From Bradyrhizobium cytisi (GTDB taxonomy: Bacteria > Pseudomonadota > Alphaproteobacteria > Rhizobiales > Xanthobacteraceae), in assembly GCF_008123515.1 (NCBI RefSeq), contig NZ_VSSR01000042.1, positions 186,001 through 250,000 on the forward strand: 64,000 nucleotides of DNA, given 5' to 3'. A model generated the notes under the pieces. That model was not told the DNA's origin, did no database searches, and saw only the letters and a program-made list of their open reading frames with translations. Within the stretch, counting starts at the first letter, position 1. Every line of letters starts with the position of its first letter. A program made the position numbers and the translations under genes. This document shows, one piece after another, positions 46,140-58,350 of this stretch.

Positions 46140-47251
46140 GCGATCAGTCGCTCCGTCTCAGGGTCGAACAGGCAAATGCGGCGGGTATCGAGGGCGAAGG
46201 ACGCGGTCCCGCCCGGCGTCGGGCGGATGTCCGGCGAGATGCGCGCCTGCGCGGGCTCGCCGCCAAGTCGCAGCAGGACAATGGTCTCCGCACCGGTGGG
46301 CTCGACCAGCTCGACCGGCGCGGTGACGATGACCGGCGCGCCCGTGGCCGCAGAGAACACGCGATCCCCCTCGGCGATGCATTCCGGCCGGATTCCGAGC
46401 ACCACCTCGCGGCCGACATAGGACGTAGCTGCGTCGTAGTCTTGCAAGTGGATACGGACCTCGTCCGGCCGGCCGGCGCCGATCACCGCCACAGGCCCGC
46501 CGGCATTAGCCTCGAGCCGTGCCGGCATCGAGTTCATCGGCGGCGAGCCCATGAAGCGGGCGACGAACAGATTGGCCGGATAGCGGTAGACCGTGTCGGG
46601 GTCGGCGAATTGCTGCACCACGCCGCGATGCATCACGGCGATGCGGGTTGCCATCGTCATCGCCTCGATCTGGTCGTGGGTGACATAGACGATGGTGGCG
46701 CCGATGCGCTGGTGCAGCCGCTTGATCTCCATCCGCATCTCGACCCGCAGCTTGGCGTCGAGATTGGAGAGCGGCTCGTCGAACAGGAAGAGCAGGGGAT
46801 CGCGCACCAGCGCGCGCCCCATCGCCACGCGCTGGCGCTGGCCGCCGGACAGTTGCGACGGCTTGCGGCCGAGCAGCGGCTCGATCTGCAGCAGCTTGGC
46901 CACGTTCGCCAACGCCTTCTCTTGCTCCGCCTTGGCGACGTGTCGGCATTCCATGCCGAAGGTGATGTTCTGGCGCACCGTCATCGACGGATAGAGCGCG
47001 TAGGACTGGAACACCATGGCGATGTCGCGGTCCTTCGGAGGCACGTCGTTGACGACGCGTCCGCCGATCTCGATCGTGCCGTCGCTTGCCCGATCAAGCC
47101 CGGCGACGATGTTGAGCAGCGTGGACTTGCCGCAGCCGGACGGACCGACCAGCACGGTGAATTCACCGCTCTCGATGTCGAGGTCGATGCCCTTCAGCAC
47201 CTCCAGATTGGCGTAGCGCTTCGACAGGGCGCGAATGCTTAGTGCTGCCAT
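46136..47251 (-). CDS. Sugar ABC transporter ATPase (UgpC/MalK type)
   Basis: 371 aa. Walker A G-P-S-G-C-G-K-S-T, signature L-S-G-G-Q-R-Q-R-V-A-M-G-R-A, Walker B F-L-F-D-E-P-L-S-N-L-D-A-K-L-R and a C-terminal MOBE/TOBE domain (about 240-371). It powers import by the two permeases encoded upstream. It begins 10 bp after the second permease gene. Confidence 0.93.
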   Translation of the reverse strand: MAALSIRALSKRYANLEVLKGIDLDIESGEFTVLVGPSGCGKSTLLNIVAGLDRASDGTIEIGGRVVNDVPPKDRDIAMVFQSYALYPSMTVRQNITFGMECRHVAKAEQEKALANVAKLLQIEPLLGRKPSQLSGGQRQRVAMGRALVRDPLLFLFDEPLSNLDAKLRVEMRMEIKRLHQRIGATIVYVTHDQIEAMTMATRIAVMHRGVVQQFADPDTVYRYPANLFVARFMGSPPMNSMPARLEANAGGPVAVIGAGRPDEVRIHLQDYDAATSYVGREVVLGIRPECIAEGDRVFSAATGAPVIVTAPVELVEPTGAETIVLLRLGGEPAQARISPDIRPTPGGTASFALDTRRICLFDPETERLIA

Positions 47252-47261
47252 GACACATCCA

Positions 47262-48119
47262 TCATTTCACGGCCCCGGCAGTGAGGCCGCGTACGAAATA
47301 CCTGCCGCCGAAGAGATAGATCAGCAAAGTGGGGAGCGCCGCGATGATCACCGCGGCGCTCTGCACGCCGTGCTGCGGGATATCCGCGACCGCGGCAGAC
47401 AGCGCGATGAGCGCGGCCGTCACGGGCTGCTGCTGGCCGGTCGTGAATGTCACGCCATAGAGGAATTCGTTCCAGATATGCGTGAACTGCCAGATCACTG
47501 TGACGATCAGGATGGGGGACGAGAGCGGCAGGATGATGCGCCAGAAAATACGGAAGAACCCGGCGCCATCGATGCGCGCCGTCCTGATCAGTTCATGCGG
47601 AATGGCGATATAGTAGTTCCGGCAGAACAGCACGGTGAAGGAGAGCCCCTGGATCGTGTGAATCAGCACGAGGCCCCACAGCGTGTTGATGAGCCCGATG
47701 TCCCGCAACACGATGGTCCAAGGCAGCAAGCGCATCTGCTGGGGCAGGAAGAGACCGAGGGTGACGATGCCGTAAATCCAGTTGTCGCCGCGAAAACGCC
47801 AGAGCGACACGGCGTAACCCGCGACAGCACCGAGCAGGGTGGAGAAAATCGTCGCGGGGATCGTGATGAGTGCGGAGTTCAGCATGTACGGCCGGATACC
47901 GGCGCAGGTCTCGGCGATGCAAAAGCCGCTCCAGGCAGTGAGGTAGTTGCGCCAGGCCATGTGTTGCGGCCAGCCGATCATCGAACCCTGCGCAATCTCC
48001 TCATTGGTCCGGACCGAGTTCAGCACGACGACGACCAGCGGCGCGAGATAAGCGGCCGCGAACAATGTCACGACGAGATAGATCAAAATCCTGCTCGGCG
48101 CGAAGCTGCGGTCACGCAT
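47262..48119 (-). CDS. Sugar ABC transporter permease (MalG type)
   Basis: 285 aa from the ATG at 48119 (M-R-D-R-S-F-A-P-S-R); longer in-frame versions run into the upstream permease gene. Six transmembrane helices and the coupling motif E-A-A-like (E-L-I-R-T-A-R-I-D-G-A-G). It overlaps the upstream permease by 8 bp. Confidence 0.9.
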   Translation of the reverse strand: MRDRSFAPSRILIYLVVTLFAAAYLAPLVVVVLNSVRTNEEIAQGSMIGWPQHMAWRNYLTAWSGFCIAETCAGIRPYMLNSALITIPATIFSTLLGAVAGYAVSLWRFRGDNWIYGIVTLGLFLPQQMRLLPWTIVLRDIGLINTLWGLVLIHTIQGLSFTVLFCRNYYIAIPHELIRTARIDGAGFFRIFWRIILPLSSPILIVTVIWQFTHIWNEFLYGVTFTTGQQQPVTAALIALSAAVADIPQHGVQSAAVIIAALPTLLIYLFGGRYFVRGLTAGAVK

Positions 48120-49041
48120 GGGCGGCCTGCCGTCGCTGGACATAACGCCACGCCGCATAGGGCAGCAGCACGGCGAGCAGAATGAGCAGCATGAGCACAG
48201 CCGCCGCCGCGCCACGGCCGAGCTGGCTGCGCTGGAACATCAAATCGTAGACGACAAGGGCCGGCAGCTGGGTCGCGATGCCGGGCCCGCCGTTGGTGAG
48301 CGCGCGGACGAGGTCGAAGGCCGAAATCGCAAATTGCAGCTGGACGACGACGACGGTGATGGTGATCGGCCAGAGCGTCGGCAGAATGACGCGCCAATAG
48401 GTTCGGATCGGTCCAGCGCCGTCGATCTGCGCAGCCCTGATAATGTCGGTGTCGACGGAGCGAAGGCCGGCCAGGAACAGCGCCATGGCGAAGCCCGAGG
48501 ATTGCCAGATCGCAGCGATGACGATGGTCCAGATCGCCATGTCGCGATTGACCAGCCAGTCGAAGTGGAAGGAGCTCCAGCCGAGATCATGGACGAGCTT
48601 CTCGATCCCGATACCGGGATTGAGCAGCCAGCTCCAGACCGTGCCGGTGACGACGAACGATACCGCCAAGGGGTACAGGAAGATGGTGCGCAGCACGTTC
48701 TCGCCGCGAATGCGCTGATCGAGCAGGATCGCCAGCACGAGACCGGTGATCAAGCTCAGCAGCACGAACGCGATGCCGAACAGCAGCAGATTGTCGAAGG
48801 CGATTTGCCAGTTCCGCGACGCCAGGACCGAATTGTAGTTGCGCAGACCCACCCAGCCCGTGACCGGCACAAGGGTGGATGGCGTGAACGAAATCCAGAT
48901 TGTCCAGATCGAAAACGAAATGAGGTGCGCTGCGGACAACAGCAGCGGCACCCAGATCATCAGATATTCGGGCAGCCGGCGCACCATGTCAGAGGTCGCC
49001 GGCCAGCCCGGTCGCGTTGCTGTGGAGACAGCGTCGGTCAA
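48112..49041 (-). CDS. Sugar ABC transporter permease (MalF type)
   Basis: 309 aa. Six transmembrane helices and the coupling loop D-I-I-R-A-A-Q-I-D-G-A-G. It pairs with the MalG-type permease. It overlaps the binding-protein gene by 4 bp. Confidence 0.9.
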   Translation of the reverse strand: MTDAVSTATRPGWPATSDMVRRLPEYLMIWVPLLLSAAHLISFSIWTIWISFTPSTLVPVTGWVGLRNYNSVLASRNWQIAFDNLLLFGIAFVLLSLITGLVLAILLDQRIRGENVLRTIFLYPLAVSFVVTGTVWSWLLNPGIGIEKLVHDLGWSSFHFDWLVNRDMAIWTIVIAAIWQSSGFAMALFLAGLRSVDTDIIRAAQIDGAGPIRTYWRVILPTLWPITITVVVVQLQFAISAFDLVRALTNGGPGIATQLPALVVYDLMFQRSQLGRGAAAAVLMLLILLAVLLPYAAWRYVQRRQAAHA

Positions 49042-50324
49042 CGCGAGCCCTCGACGGCCTCGGCAAGGCGGGTGACGGCTTGATCCGGCGTGATCGTCTT
49101 GTTCTTCGCGTATTCGGTGAACACGTCGATCATCGCAGCGGTCAGGCCATTTTCCTGCGCCATGTTGTGGGCGAGGCTCAGGACGGCCTGATTGCTGGCG
49201 ACAGCGTCCTTGAGTGCGGCTGCGGTTCGCCGTTGACCATCCGACCAGCCCTCACCGGACAGATCGACATCGGTGCGCACGGGGATCGATCCCGTGATTT
49301 GCGAATACATGGTCTGGATCGCCGGGTCCATGACGAGCTGGGCCATCAACATCTGGCCGGCTTGCAGATCGGGCTCCTTGCGCTGCCAGAAGATGAAGGC
49401 ATCGGCATTCAACAGGAACACCGGCTTGCCATTGTCGCTGGGACCTGGCGCGATGACGAAGTCGTCGAGCTTGAAACCGGCGTTCCGCAGCACGCCCTGC
49501 GCCCAGCCGCCCATGATCAACATGCCCATGTCGCCATCGACGAAGCGCTTCAAATTGATGGCATAGGGTTGGGCGCCGACATTGGGATCCATCCAGTTGG
49601 TGATCTTACGCATCTGGGCGAAGGCAGCCTTGATCTCGGGACCCTCTAGGGCCTTCTTGTCGAGATTCATGGCGGCTGCGCGATATGCGGTGGGACTGAT
49701 GCCGGCGAGCGAGGCCTCGAATTTTTGCCCATCGTCGGCGCGGGTGCCACCGTTGGCGACGGGAAAGGTGACCCCGGCGGTTTTCATCTTCTCGGCAAGA
49801 TCGTTGAAGTCAGCCCAGGTCACGGGGGGCTTGTCGGCCTTGGCTTTGTCCATCGCGCGCTTGGAGAGAAACAGCATGTTGGTGCTGTAGATCTGCAAGG
49901 GCAGGGCAATCCACTTGCCTCCCGGCTTGTGCAATTTTGCAAGGTCCGGCGCGACGACCTTTTCGTAGCCGGCGGCAGCGACAACGGCGTCAAGATCGAC
50001 GGTCGGCGCAATCTTCGACCAGGCGGCAATCTCCGGGCCCTTGAGCTGCGAGCAGGCCGGCGGATCGCCGGCGATGATCTGGGCGCGCAGCTTGTTCATC
50101 ATCTCGGTGGTGAAGCCGGGGACTGGCGAGTGCTGCCAGATGCCGCCCTTCTCCTCGAATTTCTTGCCGAGCGCGGTGATCGCCGCTCCGTCGCTGCCTG
50201 CGGACCATTGCGAGATCGCGGTGAGGCGCGGCTTGACGGCGCCTTGCGCGCGAGCAAAGGCCGGCAGCGCGAGCGCGGCAGCAGATCCAGCGAGCAGACG
50301 GCGCCTTGTTGTTGTGATCGGCAT
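49038..50324 (-). CDS. Extracellular sugar-binding protein
   Basis: 428 aa. N-terminal T-T-R-R-R-L-L-A-G-S-A-A-A-L signal with twin arginine, cleaved near A-R-A-Q; Tat or Sec export. Family 1 solute-binding fold, L-K-G-P-E-I-A-A-W and W-A-Q-G-V-L-R typical of carbohydrate binders of the CUT1 group. It delivers the ligand to the two permeases; ligand unknown. Confidence 0.9.
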   Translation of the reverse strand: MPITTTRRRLLAGSAAALALPAFARAQGAVKPRLTAISQWSAGSDGAAITALGKKFEEKGGIWQHSPVPGFTTEMMNKLRAQIIAGDPPACSQLKGPEIAAWSKIAPTVDLDAVVAAAGYEKVVAPDLAKLHKPGGKWIALPLQIYSTNMLFLSKRAMDKAKADKPPVTWADFNDLAEKMKTAGVTFPVANGGTRADDGQKFEASLAGISPTAYRAAAMNLDKKALEGPEIKAAFAQMRKITNWMDPNVGAQPYAINLKRFVDGDMGMLIMGGWAQGVLRNAGFKLDDFVIAPGPSDNGKPVFLLNADAFIFWQRKEPDLQAGQMLMAQLVMDPAIQTMYSQITGSIPVRTDVDLSGEGWSDGQRRTAAALKDAVASNQAVLSLAHNMAQENGLTAAMIDVFTEYAKNKTITPDQAVTRLAEAVEGSR

Positions 50325-50377
50325 GGCAAGTTCCTCCCGGGTGTGAACTCTTTTGCGCGAGAGCCGCGCAGGCTATG

Positions 50378-51568
50378 TCAGGCGGCCTCCGTCGATGCGG
50401 CCGGCATGCCGCCGCTTCTGGTCAGGCAGAGCGCGGCGAAGGCAAGTGCTGCCTGCGGATCGTTGCCCATCGAGGGCGGCACGAAAGCGAGCGACACCTG
50501 CGCCAGTTTCCGGCCGCCGAGCAGGCAGGAGTCGATCCCGTCGATGACGGCCTTTCTATCGTCTTCAGTGAGCAGCGATGGCCAGCCGCTGACGACAACG
50601 CCGCGGCATGGCTTGACGTTCAATGTGTTGCCGATGGCGAGGCCAAGCCTGAACAGGCGCTGGCGCAATTCCTGGCGCACCCGCGATGTGAGGGGGATCG
50701 TGGTCACCCATTCACTGCCGAGCCGGAGCAATTCTGCTTCGGTGACGCGCAAAAGGTCGGCCAGCGCCGGCAGCGACGTATAGGCTTCGACGCAACCGTG
50801 ATGTCCGCAGCGGCAACGCGGGCCGTCGGTTCCGAACACCATGTGGCCGAGCTCGACCGGGTCGAGCGCGTCGTTCTCGATCGGATCATCCAGCCAGGCG
50901 CCCGCGACGCCCTGGCCGACGAAGACGAACAGATGCGCATCGCTGAACGGATAGTTCTCGGTGCGGCAGCGGTGAAATGTGGCGTGCGCCACCACCGAAT
51001 TGGTGAAGGTGACCGGCACGCCCGCGAACAATTCGCCGAACATGTCCCCGATAGCTCCGACGTCGCACGGAATGATCGGATTGCCTGATACACTCAGGCG
51101 GCCGAGGCCGGGAACGGTCACGCCGACCTGTGCGAGCCTGATGCGGCGCCGGCGCGTCCAGTCGCGCAGCAACGCCAGTGCTTCGCGAAACACCCGGCCG
51201 ACGGATTCAACGGTCGGCTTCTTCGGCAGCGGCACACGCTCGGTGTAATGCAGTTCCCCCGACAGGCCGCCAACGCCGACGCTGAGCCATTGGCCGGTCA
51301 GCTCGAGGGCGGCAAGCGCCACCGTGCGGTCGAGCGACACCAGACCCGTCGGGCCGCCGACATAAGGGGCGGGGCGCCGCACTTCCTCGATCAGGCCTTC
51401 GGCTTTCAAGTCGAACAGGATACGCGACAGGCTTGCTTCGGACAGGCGCACGGCGCGCGCCAGGGGCGGCCGGAACGAGCCGCCGGACTGGAGCAAATGA
51501 GTCAAAATGGCAGCACGCGTCTGCCGCCGACTTCTCGGCTGCTCCGGCATTTCCATCCCTGTCGTCAT
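50378..51568 (-). CDS. ROK-family transcriptional regulator
   Basis: 396 aa. N-terminal winged helix (about 15-80, A-I-L-T-H-L-L-Q-S-G-G-S), then the ROK kinase-like domain with the zinc motif C-R-C-G-H-H-G-C-V-E. XylR/NagC-type ROK proteins repress sugar-uptake operons until the sugar binds. It is transcribed toward the binding-protein gene with 53 bp between, so it may be the first gene of the operon and its own regulator. Confidence 0.88.
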   Translation of the reverse strand: MTTGMEMPEQPRSRRQTRAAILTHLLQSGGSFRPPLARAVRLSEASLSRILFDLKAEGLIEEVRRPAPYVGGPTGLVSLDRTVALAALELTGQWLSVGVGGLSGELHYTERVPLPKKPTVESVGRVFREALALLRDWTRRRRIRLAQVGVTVPGLGRLSVSGNPIIPCDVGAIGDMFGELFAGVPVTFTNSVVAHATFHRCRTENYPFSDAHLFVFVGQGVAGAWLDDPIENDALDPVELGHMVFGTDGPRCRCGHHGCVEAYTSLPALADLLRVTEAELLRLGSEWVTTIPLTSRVRQELRQRLFRLGLAIGNTLNVKPCRGVVVSGWPSLLTEDDRKAVIDGIDSCLLGGRKLAQVSLAFVPPSMGNDPQAALAFAALCLTRSGGMPAASTEAA

Positions 51569-51682
51569 TCTTACTTAGTGTAAGAATGCGCGCGGAGCAT
51601 TTCGACTGTCAAGCGTTCGCCGGCGCGATGCGGCGACTTGTTGTTGTGCGCGGCAGCAAGATTGGGGCGGCCCACGAGTTTC

Positions 51683-51767
51683 GTAGGGTGGGCAAAGCGA
51701 AGCGTGCCCACTATTTTTGTCGCGCTCGCAGAGTTGCGGTGGGCACGCTGCGCTTTGCCCACCCTAC
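51683..51767. repeat. Long palindromic intergenic repeat (GTAGGGTGGGC type)
   Basis: Two 29-bp arms (51683-51711 and 51739-51767) are reverse complements at 28 of 29 positions with a 27-bp spacer. The arm GTAGGGTGGGCAAAGCG is a dispersed repeat I associate with Bradyrhizobium genomes. It lies between the ROK gene's 5' end and the gltA terminator. Confidence 0.85.
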
Positions 51768-51775
51768 AAGGTGAT

Positions 51776-51814
51776 CGCAAAAACAAAAACGGCGCCATCC
51801 GGAGACGGCGCCGC
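51776..51814 (-). terminator. Rho-independent terminator of gltA
   Basis: Read on the minus strand: CGGCGCCGTCTCC, then GGCGCCG and TTTTTGTTTTT. It begins 24 bp after the gltA stop codon. Confidence 0.85.
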
Positions 51815-51837
51815 ATTGATAGCCCTCAGGCTGAGAC

Positions 51838-53142
<1,305 letters not shown>

Positions 53143-53284
53143 CAGAGGTCCCCGATGTAAGGTGAAACGGGCCGGACCCGGAAGGCCCCGATGACATGGG
53201 TGGGGCAGGCCGGATGTTCCAGAATGTACGGGGAGATGGGTATATTATTGCTGTGTGCACTGCAAGATCATGGCAGCTATGGAC

Positions 53285-54712
53285 TTACGTCGTAGACTGA
53301 TCCTTAAGCCGGCCCAGACTTTCCTGGCGTCCCAGCACGTCCAAAACCTCAAATATCCCAGGCGACGTGGAGCGCCCGGTCAGCGCGGCTCGCAGGGGCT
53401 GGGCGACCGCGCCGAGCTTGAGACTATTTTCCTCGGCAAAAGCGCGCAGCGCGGCTTCCGTGGTGGCGCCACTCCAGGTCGCGACATTCTCCAGCGCGGA
53501 ATGCAGCTGACCGATCAGCTTGCGGTTCTCAGGCGTCAGCAGGGCCGCCGCCTTGGGATCGAGCTGCAGAGGCCGGTCGGCGAAGATGAAATAGGCGCCG
53601 TCGATCAGCTCGATCAGCGTCTTGGCGCGCTCCTTCAGGGCCGGCATCGCCTTGAGCAGCTGGGCGCGCGTGGCGTCGTTCAGCTTGGCCTTGATCTCGT
53701 CGCGGGCGGGCACCAAATGGTCGAGCACGTCCTCGAACATCTTCACGAGCGATTGATCGTCGGCGTGGCGGATGTAATGGCCGTTGAGGTTTTCCAGCTT
53801 GGCGAAATCGAAGCGGGCGGCGGCGCGGCCGACATTGGCGAGGTCAAAGGCTGCGATCATCTCCTCGGTCGAGAAGATCTCCTGGTCGCCATGGCTCCAG
53901 CCGAGGCGGACGAGGTAGTTGCGAAGCGCGGCTGGGAGGTACCCCATGGCGCGGTAGGCGTCGACGCCGAGCGCGCCGTGCCGCTTGGACAGCTTTGAGC
54001 CGTCCGGACCGTGGATCAGGGGGATGTGAGACATGCTCGGCAGTGCCCAGCCCATCGCATCGTAGATCTGCTTCTGGCGCGCGGCGTTGATCAGATGGTC
54101 GTCGCCGCGAATGACGTGGGTGACGCCCATGTCGTGGTCGTCCACGACCACTGCGAGCATGTAGGTCGGGTTGCCATCACCGCGCACCAGGACGAGATCG
54201 TCGAGGTTCTCGTTCTGCCAGACCACGCGGCCCTGGACCTGGTCCTCGATCACGGTCTCGCCGGTCTGCGGCGCGCGCAGGCGGATGGTCGGCTTGACGT
54301 CCGACGGTGCCGTCGCCGGGTCGCGGTCGCGCCATAGGCCGTCATAGAGACGGGTGCGGCCCTCTGCGCGCGCCTTCTCGCGCATGGCGGTGAGCTCCTC
54401 GGCGGTGGCGTAGCAGCGATAGGCCTTGCCGTCCGCCAGCAACTGCTCGGCGACCTCGCGGTGACGGGCGGCGCGGCTGAACTGGTAGATGACGTCGCCA
54501 TCCCAGCCGAGCTCCAGCCATTTCAGCCCGTCCAGAATCGCGCCAATCGCAGCCTCGGTAGAGCGCTCCCGGTCGGTGTCCTCGATCCGGAGCAGCATCT
54601 TGCCGCCGTGCTTCTTCGCATAGAGCCAGTTGAACAGCGCCGTGCGGGCACCCCCGATATGGAGGAAGCCGGTCGGGGAGGGAGCGAAGCGGGTGACGAC
54701 GGAATTGGTCAT
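53285..54712 (-). CDS. gltX: Glutamyl-tRNA synthetase
   Basis: 475 aa. Class I motif in A-P-S-P-T-G-F-L-H-I-G-G-A-R-T-A and the K-L-S-K-R form of KMSKS at H-G-P-D-G-S-K-L-S-K-R-H-G. It charges tRNA-Glu. It diverges from glnS across 156 bp; 142 bp separate its 3' end from gltA. Confidence 0.95.
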   Translation of the reverse strand: MTNSVVTRFAPSPTGFLHIGGARTALFNWLYAKKHGGKMLLRIEDTDRERSTEAAIGAILDGLKWLELGWDGDVIYQFSRAARHREVAEQLLADGKAYRCYATAEELTAMREKARAEGRTRLYDGLWRDRDPATAPSDVKPTIRLRAPQTGETVIEDQVQGRVVWQNENLDDLVLVRGDGNPTYMLAVVVDDHDMGVTHVIRGDDHLINAARQKQIYDAMGWALPSMSHIPLIHGPDGSKLSKRHGALGVDAYRAMGYLPAALRNYLVRLGWSHGDQEIFSTEEMIAAFDLANVGRAAARFDFAKLENLNGHYIRHADDQSLVKMFEDVLDHLVPARDEIKAKLNDATRAQLLKAMPALKERAKTLIELIDGAYFIFADRPLQLDPKAAALLTPENRKLIGQLHSALENVATWSGATTEAALRAFAEENSLKLGAVAQPLRAALTGRSTSPGIFEVLDVLGRQESLGRLKDQSTT

Positions 54713-54868
54713 TCGTGGCAGGGCCTATGCATGGGAGGCGGTGGTATATAACAGGACCGGAGCATAACTAAAGCCCGGCAGCGGACCGCTTAAGGCCTTG
54801 CTTAAACCCTTGGCTCAGCCAAGCAAATTTGGCAGAAGGACCGCTGATTTCCCTACAGGATTTTCGTA

Positions 54869-56545
<1,677 letters not shown>

Positions 56546-56724
56546 GACACGCATGAGCCGAGAAGCCGACGCCATCGTTTCCGCCATCGTCGCGAAATGG
56601 TGCGCCGGCTTCATGCCTCGTCACGCGCGCCGTTGATCTGACGGGGCACACGGCATCGTCATTCCGGCGAGGCAACGAACGCGTCCCCTGCGCGTTGTGT
56701 GGGTCCCCAATTGAGGATCCCGCC

Positions 56725-56958
56725 ATGCAGAACATCGCAGAGCATATGGAAGTCATCGGTGCCGACGGCGTCCATGTCGGCACCGTCGACAAGGTCGAGG
56801 GCAACCGCATCAAGCTGACCAAGAAGGACAGCGGCGAGGGCAGCCACAAGGGTCATCATCATTTCATCGACAAGGGTCTGGTCGCTGATGTCGAGGGCAA
56901 CAAGGTCCGGCTGTCGGCCAAGGCGGATGTCGCCGTGACGATGGAAGAGGAAAAGTAG
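56725..56958 (+). CDS. DUF2171 family small protein
   Basis: 77 aa. Starts M-Q-N-I-A-E-H-M-E-V-I-G-A-D-G-V-H-V-G-T-V-D, a compact PRC-barrel-like fold, with a histidine-rich stretch H-K-G-H-H-H and an acidic end. DUF2171 proteins are stress-associated and uncharacterised. The IS1595 element inserted 42 bp after its stop codon. Confidence 0.8.
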   Translation: MQNIAEHMEVIGADGVHVGTVDKVEGNRIKLTKKDSGEGSHKGHHHFIDKGLVADVEGNKVRLSAKADVAVTMEEEK

Positions 56959-56992
56959 GGCCGCGGCCCCTTCGTTCCTGATCCGTACCGCT

Positions 56993-57000
56993 ATTCGCAC
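56993..57000. repeat. Left target-site duplication of the IS1595 element
   Basis: ATTCGCAC, directly before the left terminal repeat and repeated directly after the right one (59587-59594). Eight bp is the size expected for the IS1595 family. Confidence 0.9.
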
Positions 57001-57024
57001 GGCGATTATATACTTGACACCACA
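57001..57024 (+). repeat. Left terminal inverted repeat
   Basis: 24 bp starting GGCGATTATATACTTGACAC. It matches the right end in inverted orientation at 22 of 24 positions. It contains a TTGACA hexamer directed inward. Confidence 0.9.
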
Positions 57025-57042
57025 AGGTACGAAATGTAGAAA
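57014..57042 (+). promoter_or_regulatory. Candidate transposase promoter in the left end
   Basis: TTGACA (57014-57019), 17-bp spacer, TAGAAA (57037-57042), 24 bp before the transposase ATG. The -35 lies inside the terminal repeat, so transposase binding could repress it. Confidence 0.5.
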
Positions 57043-57066
57043 CGGGCATCAACTCGGAACAACGCG

Positions 57067-58062
57067 ATGCCCGCAGCCAAGCCGCCCATCAAGAACGCCA
57101 GCTTCAACGCTCCGCACTTCCAGAGCGTCGAGGCTGCGCGGACCTACCTTGAGGCCCTGCGCTGGGGTACCGATCGCGTTTGCCCGCACTGCGGCACCGT
57201 GAACGCCTCGTTTGCCACCAAGAAGCCCGGCGTCTACCGCTGCGGCTCCAAGGAATGCCGTAAGGACTTCTCCGTCACCACCAAGAGCGTGATGGAAAGC
57301 AGCCATATCAAGCTCAACGTCTGGCTTCAGGCCTTCTACCTGATGGCGTCCAGCAAGAAGGGCGTTAGCTCGCATCAACTGCATCGCACCTTGGGCATTA
57401 CCTACAAATCCGCGTGGTTCCTGTCGCATCGCATCCGCGAGGCAATGCGCGCTGGCGGCTTGCTGCCCCCGATGGGTGGTGGCGGCAAGACGGTGGAAGT
57501 TGACGAAACGTTCTATGGTTTCCTTGAAGGCCAGCCCAAGAAGGGCCGCCTCGCTTGGTCGAACAAGAACGTGGTTCTTACGCTTGTGGAACGCGGCGGT
57601 GCTGCCCGCAGCTTCCATATCGACGGCACGCGCACGGGCGACATCATGCCGATCATCCGCGCCAACCTCAGCCGTGAGGCGCATCTGATGACGGACGAAG
57701 CGCCGTCCTACAAGATCATTTCCAATATCGAAGGCCTTACCCACGATACCGTCACCCACAGCAAGGATCAGTATGCCCGTTACCGCAACACGGTGACTGA
57801 CGAACTGCGCGACGATGGCAAGCCCATTGTCGTTACCACCACGATCAGCACCAATACGGTTGAAGGCTACTATTCGATCTTCAAGCGCGGCATGAAGGGC
57901 ATCTATCAGCATTGCGCTGAAAAGCACCTGCACCGCTATCTGTCAGAATTCGACTTCCGTTACAGCAACCGCATCGCGCTCGGCATTGACGATGGGGCAC
58001 GTGCAGACCTTGCCGTCAAAGGCGCGGCTGGCAAGCGTCTGACGTATCGTCAATCTCACTAA
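57067..58062 (+). CDS. IS1595-family transposase
   Basis: 331 aa. N-terminal zinc ribbon (C39-x2-C42 and C59-x4-C64), then the DDE-type core: D146 (V-E-V-D-E-T), D210 (M-T-D-E-A) and N263-T-V-E266 with K273 (S-I-F-K-R-G-M-K-G). This D-D-N-x-K arrangement with the C-terminal Y-L-S-E-F-D-F-R-Y-S-N-R is typical of the family. No frameshift or stop, so it should be active. Confidence 0.95.
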   Translation: MPAAKPPIKNASFNAPHFQSVEAARTYLEALRWGTDRVCPHCGTVNASFATKKPGVYRCGSKECRKDFSVTTKSVMESSHIKLNVWLQAFYLMASSKKGVSSHQLHRTLGITYKSAWFLSHRIREAMRAGGLLPPMGGGGKTVEVDETFYGFLEGQPKKGRLAWSNKNVVLTLVERGGAARSFHIDGTRTGDIMPIIRANLSREAHLMTDEAPSYKIISNIEGLTHDTVTHSKDQYARYRNTVTDELRDDGKPIVVTTTISTNTVEGYYSIFKRGMKGIYQHCAEKHLHRYLSEFDFRYSNRIALGIDDGARADLAVKGAAGKRLTYRQSH

Positions 58063-58350
58063 GCGCGATCTCTCCCGGCTGGCCCGGCGATTCGTTCGCT
58101 GGCGAGCCAAGCGCTTGAAATCAACCCGGTATCGCACGGGTTGAGAAACGCGCACAAAAAGGGAACCGGGATGGACTCCAGGTTGCACTTCTTGGCAGAA
58201 TTGGCTTGAGCGATTCGGGGGAAACCGCCGGTTGGCGCCGGCGGCCCCGAGTAGCTCATTAACCCGAGGGACGGGTCATGAGCTGAAGTGTAGTTAGCAA
58301 TCCCATCTTTGGGATTCTGCACAAAAGGTCAAGGTCCGCCCTCACATTTA
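58063..58350. other. Non-coding part of the IS1595 element
   Basis: About 290 bp between transposase and the first cargo gene. It contains CCGCCGGTTGGCGCCGGCGG-type dyads that could terminate the transposase transcript. An antisense open frame is present but has no recognisable domain. Confidence 0.4.

Noticed and set aside
56553..56636. 27-codon open frame after glnS
   Set aside because: Possible but without a convincing ribosome site or recognisable sequence.
58059..58322. Antisense open frame in the IS1595 element with N-P-K-D-G-I-A-N-Y-T-S
   Set aside because: No domain, no ribosome site, and it overlaps the transposase stop region; it may be read-through of non-coding DNA.
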